A stretch of 64,000 nt of DNA from Bacteroidota bacterium (GTDB lineage: Bacteria; Bacteroidota; Bacteroidia; Chitinophagales; LD1): positions 1 through 64,000 of the forward strand of contig JADJZU010000002.1 of NCBI GenBank assembly GCA_016715625.1. Reading direction: 5' to 3'. The translations under genes and the position numbers were made by a program. This document shows, in pieces, positions 60,104 to 64,000 of this stretch; the first letter of the stretch is position 1, and each line of letters starts with the position of its first letter. Under the pieces are notes generated by a model, which worked only from the letters and a program-made list of their open reading frames with translations, was not told where the DNA came from and did no database searches.

Positions 60104-62080
60104 ATGAAATACGTTTGGGCCATTCTGTTGTCCGTCTTCTCTGTTTTTTCATCGCATGCTCAAGGCGGCCGAAGTGTGGTAGATGCAGACCTGCGTCCCT
60201 TTTATCATGGCGTAGCCAGTGGTGACCCCACCGATAGCTCTGTGATGATATGGACGCGTGTAACTCCGGATACAGGAAACACCGGCAGTATTAAGGTGTA
60301 TTGGCAGATAGCTCGTGACTCAGCCTTTCAACAATTGATAAATTACGGAAGCGCAAACGCTCTGTCACAAAATGACTATTGCGTAAAAGTAGACGTTTGT
60401 GGCTTGCAACCCGGCACGTTTTATTACTACATGTTTCATGCCATGGGCCAAAATTCAATAACCGGACGAACAAAAACAGCACCATCCAAGATTGCCGATA
60501 ATGATAGTGTGCGGTTTGCTGTGGTCAGTTGTGCCGATTACGAAAATGGATACTTCAATGCATATGAAAGCATATCCAATAAAAATAACGTGGATGCGGT
60601 GGTTCATTTGGGCGATTACATTTACGAGTATGAAACCGGAGGGATTTCAATCAACAACCCCGGCCGCTCGTATGAGCCATTAACAGAAGTAATTTCATTG
60701 GCAGACTACAGAATTCGCCATTCGCATTACAAACTGGACCCACAATTGCGCAGAATTCATCAGCTTTTCCCGTTCATTACCGTGTGGGATGATCATGAAA
60801 CATGCAACGATGCCTATCGCGATGGTGGAGACAATCATCAGGCAAACGAGGGACCTTATTCTGTCCGAAAGTCAAATTCTACCTCCTCCTACTTCACCTG
60901 GATGCCTTTGCGCAAGCCGGACCCGCTGGATACCATTCGAATTTTCAGGAAACTACGATATGGCAAACTGCTGGACTTGATAATGTTGGATACCCGTTTA
61001 TATGACCGTGATTTGCAAAATCTGGGAGGGGCAAACGACCCTACACGAAAGTTAATGGGGCCTATTGAAATGAACTGGTTTTTACAACAGTTGTCGGACA
61101 CATCTACCCGATGGAAAATCATTGGTAACCAGGTGATGTTTGCCCCTTTGCGCGTTTTTGGTCAACCCATTAATGCTGACCAGTGGGATGGATACAATTT
61201 TGAAAGAACGCAGATTCAAAACCATATTTTGAACAACAACGTGAAAGATGTGGTGGTCCTCACAGGTGATATACATACTTCTTGGTGCAACGATGTTCCA
61301 GGTGCCAACTACAACGCATCCACAGGTGCTGGTTCCATTTGTGTAGAGTTTGTAGGCACCAGTGTTACATCTGTTAACTCTCCACTGCCTGTAGGTGTAG
61401 GGATTATTCAAAGTCAGAATAGCCACATGAAATACATTGATTTAGACCATCATGGTTACTATACCTTGGATGTTCGAAAAGGGAAAACACAGGCTGATTA
61501 TACCTATGTGCAAACCGACCAGTTGGGTTCTTCGGACGATGAAGCCGCCAGTTATTATGTGAATGACAACGAACGTCATTTGAGACCGGGAGCTCCAATA
61601 TTTAACTATCCGCAGATTACTGCTCCAAAACCATCGCTGGATCCTAATCAATCCATCTCCTTTACCAGAATTACAGATCAATATCTTACCATTAACGAGA
61701 ATGAATCCGGTAGTGTAAATATCATTCCTTCCTTGCAAACATGCCCGGCTATTTCTATGTCTATAGCGGATGCTGCAGACCATGGGATTACGTTGTCGTT
61801 AAATGGTCAGGATGTTGTTTATGCGCCCGCCACAGATTATAATGGCTACGATACAGTAGCATTTGCTGTTTGTTCGCTCAGTCCCCCTGTATCATGCGAT
61901 ACGGTTTACCTGTTTGTTGCAATCAACAGTGTACAATCCCGCGATACTTTTATCGTGCATTTGAGTAAGGATACAGTTTTTAATACTTGTTTTAGTTTTG
62001 ATGACTTATCTTCCATAGGTCCGGTTAGTTATTCAACCGCTAATCACGGAATCTTTAGTGGTTTCGGATACTTGTTTTAG
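60104..62080 (+). CDS. PhoD-type alkaline phosphatase with T9SS tail, main part (frameshifted)
   Basis: A 658-residue frame with a signal peptide (VFSSHAQ) and the N-terminal PhoD Fn3-like domain (FYHGVASGDPTDSSVMIWTR). The catalytic domain follows, with metal ligands in AVVSCADYENGYF, VVHLGDYIYEYE, TVWDDHETCND and VVLTGDIHTSW. Cadherin-like repeats follow (ATDYNGYDTVAFAVCS). Losing one base near 62053 throws the frame off. The protein continues at 62058. It would hydrolyse phosphodiesters or monoesters outside the cell. Confidence 0.85.
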   Translation: MKYVWAILLSVFSVFSSHAQGGRSVVDADLRPFYHGVASGDPTDSSVMIWTRVTPDTGNTGSIKVYWQIARDSAFQQLINYGSANALSQNDYCVKVDVCGLQPGTFYYYMFHAMGQNSITGRTKTAPSKIADNDSVRFAVVSCADYENGYFNAYESISNKNNVDAVVHLGDYIYEYETGGISINNPGRSYEPLTEVISLADYRIRHSHYKLDPQLRRIHQLFPFITVWDDHETCNDAYRDGGDNHQANEGPYSVRKSNSTSSYFTWMPLRKPDPLDTIRIFRKLRYGKLLDLIMLDTRLYDRDLQNLGGANDPTRKLMGPIEMNWFLQQLSDTSTRWKIIGNQVMFAPLRVFGQPINADQWDGYNFERTQIQNHILNNNVKDVVVLTGDIHTSWCNDVPGANYNASTGAGSICVEFVGTSVTSVNSPLPVGVGIIQSQNSHMKYIDLDHHGYYTLDVRKGKTQADYTYVQTDQLGSSDDEAASYYVNDNERHLRPGAPIFNYPQITAPKPSLDPNQSISFTRITDQYLTINENESGSVNIIPSLQTCPAISMSIADAADHGITLSLNGQDVVYAPATDYNGYDTVAFAVCSLSPPVSCDTVYLFVAINSVQSRDTFIVHLSKDTVFNTCFSFDDLSSIGPVSYSTANHGIFSGFGYLF

Positions 62081-62738
62081 TTATGCTCCTGATACATTGT
62101 TCTGTGGCACAGAAACCATCACTTTCTCCTCTTGCAATAGTTTAAATGAGTGCGATACAGTTGTTTATATTTTCAAGGTGAATACTCCGCTGTTTGCATC
62201 TGAGGTGTTAGTCACCTTACCCAAAAATTCCAACATCCTTTATTGTCCCTACTTTGACGATTTAATTTGTCCGGCACATAACTTGCAAATACTAAAAAAT
62301 CCCGCCCATGGTACATACCAGTTGGTGGGAGACTCTTGCATCCGCTACTTTCCTTATTTCAATTACACTGGCACGGATACAATGAAGTTAATAGGATGCG
62401 ACATTTGTGGGTTAAATCATTGCGATACATTGAATGTTGTCTTCAACGTCATAGATCCAAATGCTGTTAAAGGGCAACAGAGTTTGGTTGTCATTGGGGT
62501 ATATCCAAATCCTGTAGATGATTTATTGTTTGTGCAGTATTACCTGCATAGCCCCTCGGTAATGGTATTTGAAATTTTTGATGTAAATGGAAAATTGATA
62601 AGTGCCGATAGCTACCACCATGGAAACTCCGGTTTATTGTATGCGAAAATTAATGCATCAAATCTTGCACCGGGGGTTTACACTTTTAAGATGACTGCCG
62701 GCAGTAGTGTATACTCCAAAGCTATTATTAAGCATTGA
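62058..62738 (+). CDS. PhoD-type phosphatase, C-terminal repeats and T9SS sorting domain
   Basis: A 226-residue continuation of the preceding gene (VVSDTCFSYAPDTLFCGTET). It has two cadherin-like beta repeats and the type A sorting domain IGVYPNPVDDLLFVQYYLHS to SSVYSKAIIKH, which directs T9SS export. It has no start region of its own. The joined protein has about 880 residues. Confidence 0.78.
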   Translation: MVSDTCFSYAPDTLFCGTETITFSSCNSLNECDTVVYIFKVNTPLFASEVLVTLPKNSNILYCPYFDDLICPAHNLQILKNPAHGTYQLVGDSCIRYFPYFNYTGTDTMKLIGCDICGLNHCDTLNVVFNVIDPNAVKGQQSLVVIGVYPNPVDDLLFVQYYLHSPSVMVFEIFDVNGKLISADSYHHGNSGLLYAKINASNLAPGVYTFKMTAGSSVYSKAIIKH

Positions 62739-62786
62739 TATGGCTTTAGTCAGAGTAGTTCTATCTAATGTTTATTTATTTGCACT

Positions 62787-63740
62787 ATGACATTCCTTGA
62801 ATTTGAAGAGCCGATAAAAGAGTTGTATGAGCAGTTGGAGGGCCTGCGGCAATCAGGTGCGCCTTCTGATGCAAGCCTGGAGCAGTCTATCAGCGATTTG
62901 GAAGAAAAGATTGCGGAGAAACGCAGAGCGATATTTGCTAATCTTACTGTTTGGCAGCGAATACAAACGAGTCGCCATCCGGACCGACCATATTCTCTGT
63001 ATTACTTTGAAACAATGTGCGAACATTTTGTCGAGCTATTTGGCGACAGAAGTTTTAAAGATGATAAGGCTATAGTAGGTGGGCTTGGAACGATGGAGGG
63101 TAAATCGTATATGTTTATTGGCCACCAAAAGGGGAACAATACAAAATCGCGACAGTTCCGGAACTTTGGAATGCCGAATCCGGAAGGCTATAGGAAAGCA
63201 TTGAGGTTAATGAAACTGGCCGAGAAATTTAACAAGCCGGTAGTTTGTCTCATTGACACCCCGGGGGCATATCCCGGTGAAGAGGCAGAACAGCGGGGTC
63301 AGGGCGAAGCAATAGCCAGAAACCTGATGCAAATGGCCGCATTGAAAGTCCCTGTGTTGTGTATCGTGATTGGTGAAGGTGCTTCCGGTGGGGCATTGGG
63401 TATTGGTGTTGGTGACCGGTTATTTATGCTGGAGAATACTTGGTTTTCGGTTATTTCTCCCGAGGGCTGTGCCTCTATTTTGTGGCGCTCCGCTGAGCAT
63501 AAAGAAAAAGCCGCTGAAGCGCTCAAGCCCACAGCAGCCGATTTGTTTCAAATTAAGATTATTGATGGCATTGTGAAAGAGCCGATAGGAGGCGCACATG
63601 CCAATCCATTTGAGATGGCCACCACTCTCAAAAAGGTGATTATTAAAAATATAGCAGAGCTTGAAAAGTGGAGTGCAGCTCAGCGAATATCCAATCGTAT
63701 TCGAAATTTTGAACGCATGGGCGTTTATGAAACCGTATAG
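62787..63740 (+). CDS. accA: Acetyl-CoA carboxylase carboxyltransferase subunit alpha
   Basis: A 317-residue protein, the normal AccA length. An N-terminal coiled-coil (EEPIKELYEQLEGLRQSGAP) is followed by the carboxyltransferase domain with DRSFKDDKAIVGGLG, LIDTPGAYPGEEAEQRGQGE and IGEGASGGALGIGVGDRLFM. It transfers the carboxyl group from biotin to acetyl-CoA, the first step of fatty acid synthesis. The gene ends just before the DUF6913 gene, with a 20-bp gap. Confidence 0.97.
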   Translation: MTFLEFEEPIKELYEQLEGLRQSGAPSDASLEQSISDLEEKIAEKRRAIFANLTVWQRIQTSRHPDRPYSLYYFETMCEHFVELFGDRSFKDDKAIVGGLGTMEGKSYMFIGHQKGNNTKSRQFRNFGMPNPEGYRKALRLMKLAEKFNKPVVCLIDTPGAYPGEEAEQRGQGEAIARNLMQMAALKVPVLCIVIGEGASGGALGIGVGDRLFMLENTWFSVISPEGCASILWRSAEHKEKAAEALKPTAADLFQIKIIDGIVKEPIGGAHANPFEMATTLKKVIIKNIAELEKWSAAQRISNRIRNFERMGVYETV

Positions 63741-63760
63741 CGCACTACATAAATAGAGGA

Positions 63761-64000
63761 ATGAAAATCTGGGACGACATAAAGTTGTTTTTTTATAAGC
63801 GAGCATTAGCCGAGCAGCTCAAGAATTTAAAGTGCAGTAGAAAAGTCACTAATCTGGAGGATGCCAAATCGGTTGGTGTTATCTACGATAGCACCAATCC
63901 CGATAATGACATTATTGTAACCAAATTCTCCGAGGAATTGCGGAAGCAAGGCAAAACAGTGCAACTGATGGGGTATGTGCACGACACAAAAATTGACCAC
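63761..64000 (+). CDS. DUF6913-type protein (cut by window edge)
   Basis: 80 residues of a protein that continues beyond the window, from ATG 63761: a short helical start (MKIWDDIKLFFYKRALAEQL) then KSVGVIYDSTNPDND and LRKQGKTVQLMGYVHD. This pattern fits the Bacteroidota family DUF6913, often found beside accA, with unknown function. The frame is open to the end. Confidence 0.65.
   Translation, partial: MKIWDDIKLFFYKRALAEQLKNLKCSRKVTNLEDAKSVGVIYDSTNPDNDIIVTKFSEELRKQGKTVQLMGYVHDTKIDH

Overview
The window looks like a chromosome segment of a Bacteroidota bacterium, probably of the Chitinophagales/Sphingobacteriia type. Evidence: promoters of the form TTTG-N18-TAnnTTTG, a type IX secretion (T9SS) sorting tail on secreted proteins, a TonB-dependent receptor with a carboxypeptidase-like N-terminal domain, an archaeal-type ProRS, and Bacteroidota families such as DUF6134, DUF4197 and DUF6913. 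The sequence carries many single-base indels that split otherwise normal genes (ompA-like, acs, M1 peptidase, phoD-like, a Tyr/Asn/Trp-rich gene and most of the 10-22 kb region). It therefore looks like an error-prone or unpolished metagenome assembly, and frameshifts should not automatically be read as gene decay.

Layout. 1-9.5 kb is GC-rich core: the 5' end of a tRNA (probably Gly) with a strong promoter, mutS, a SpoU methyltransferase, a deoxynucleoside kinase, an amino-acid permease, an NlpC/P60 hydrolase, a DUF6134 protein, queE and an OmpA/TPR/PD40 envelope protein. 9.7-22.7 kb is an AT-rich accessory island. 22.9-31.2 kb holds an Fn3 protein, a 21-bp satellite, the glyoxylate shunt (aceB, aceA) interrupted by a four-helix-bundle gene, a LolC/E-type permease and acetyl-CoA synthetase. 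31-64 kb is mostly housekeeping and envelope: a T9SS-exported copper-monooxygenase-like protein, an S1 protein, a pseudouridine synthase, a TonB receptor, dCMP deaminase, an M1 peptidase, dapD, proS, pyrE, Nudix, a sterol-desaturase-family enzyme, gcvP, a peptide-binding lipoprotein, a PhoD-type phosphatase, accA and a partial DUF6913 gene.

The main discovery candidate is the island. Five 131-132 bp imperfect palindromes (9681, 14067, 15152, 16283, 16944) begin with NNNTAAC and end with GTTANNN. They separate gene units that are all on the minus strand. The right-end box of each element is the exact reverse complement of the left-end box of the next element, and the match extends to about 10-15 bp. 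Each gene unit is thus bracketed by its own private inverted repeat. That is the bookkeeping expected of integron cassettes, where the R'' box of a cassette pairs with its own R' box. Read on the minus strand, the array would start at an attI-like GTTAGGC at 22718-22724. No integrase is visible, so it would be a CALIN-type array (attC cluster lacking an integrase) or an unrecognised relative of one.

Cassette contents, read right to left: (i) a type IIG restriction-modification enzyme plus a SIR2-like protein, in an unusually large 5.8 kb unit; (ii) a protein related to the SecD P1 head; (iii) a Crp/Fnr regulator plus an SMR efflux pump, with a perfect palindromic operator on the pump promoter; (iv) a TPR lipoprotein; (v) a 4.4 kb unit with a pseudokinase-SF1 helicase fusion and a partner gene. 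At least one and perhaps two of these units look like anti-phage defence.
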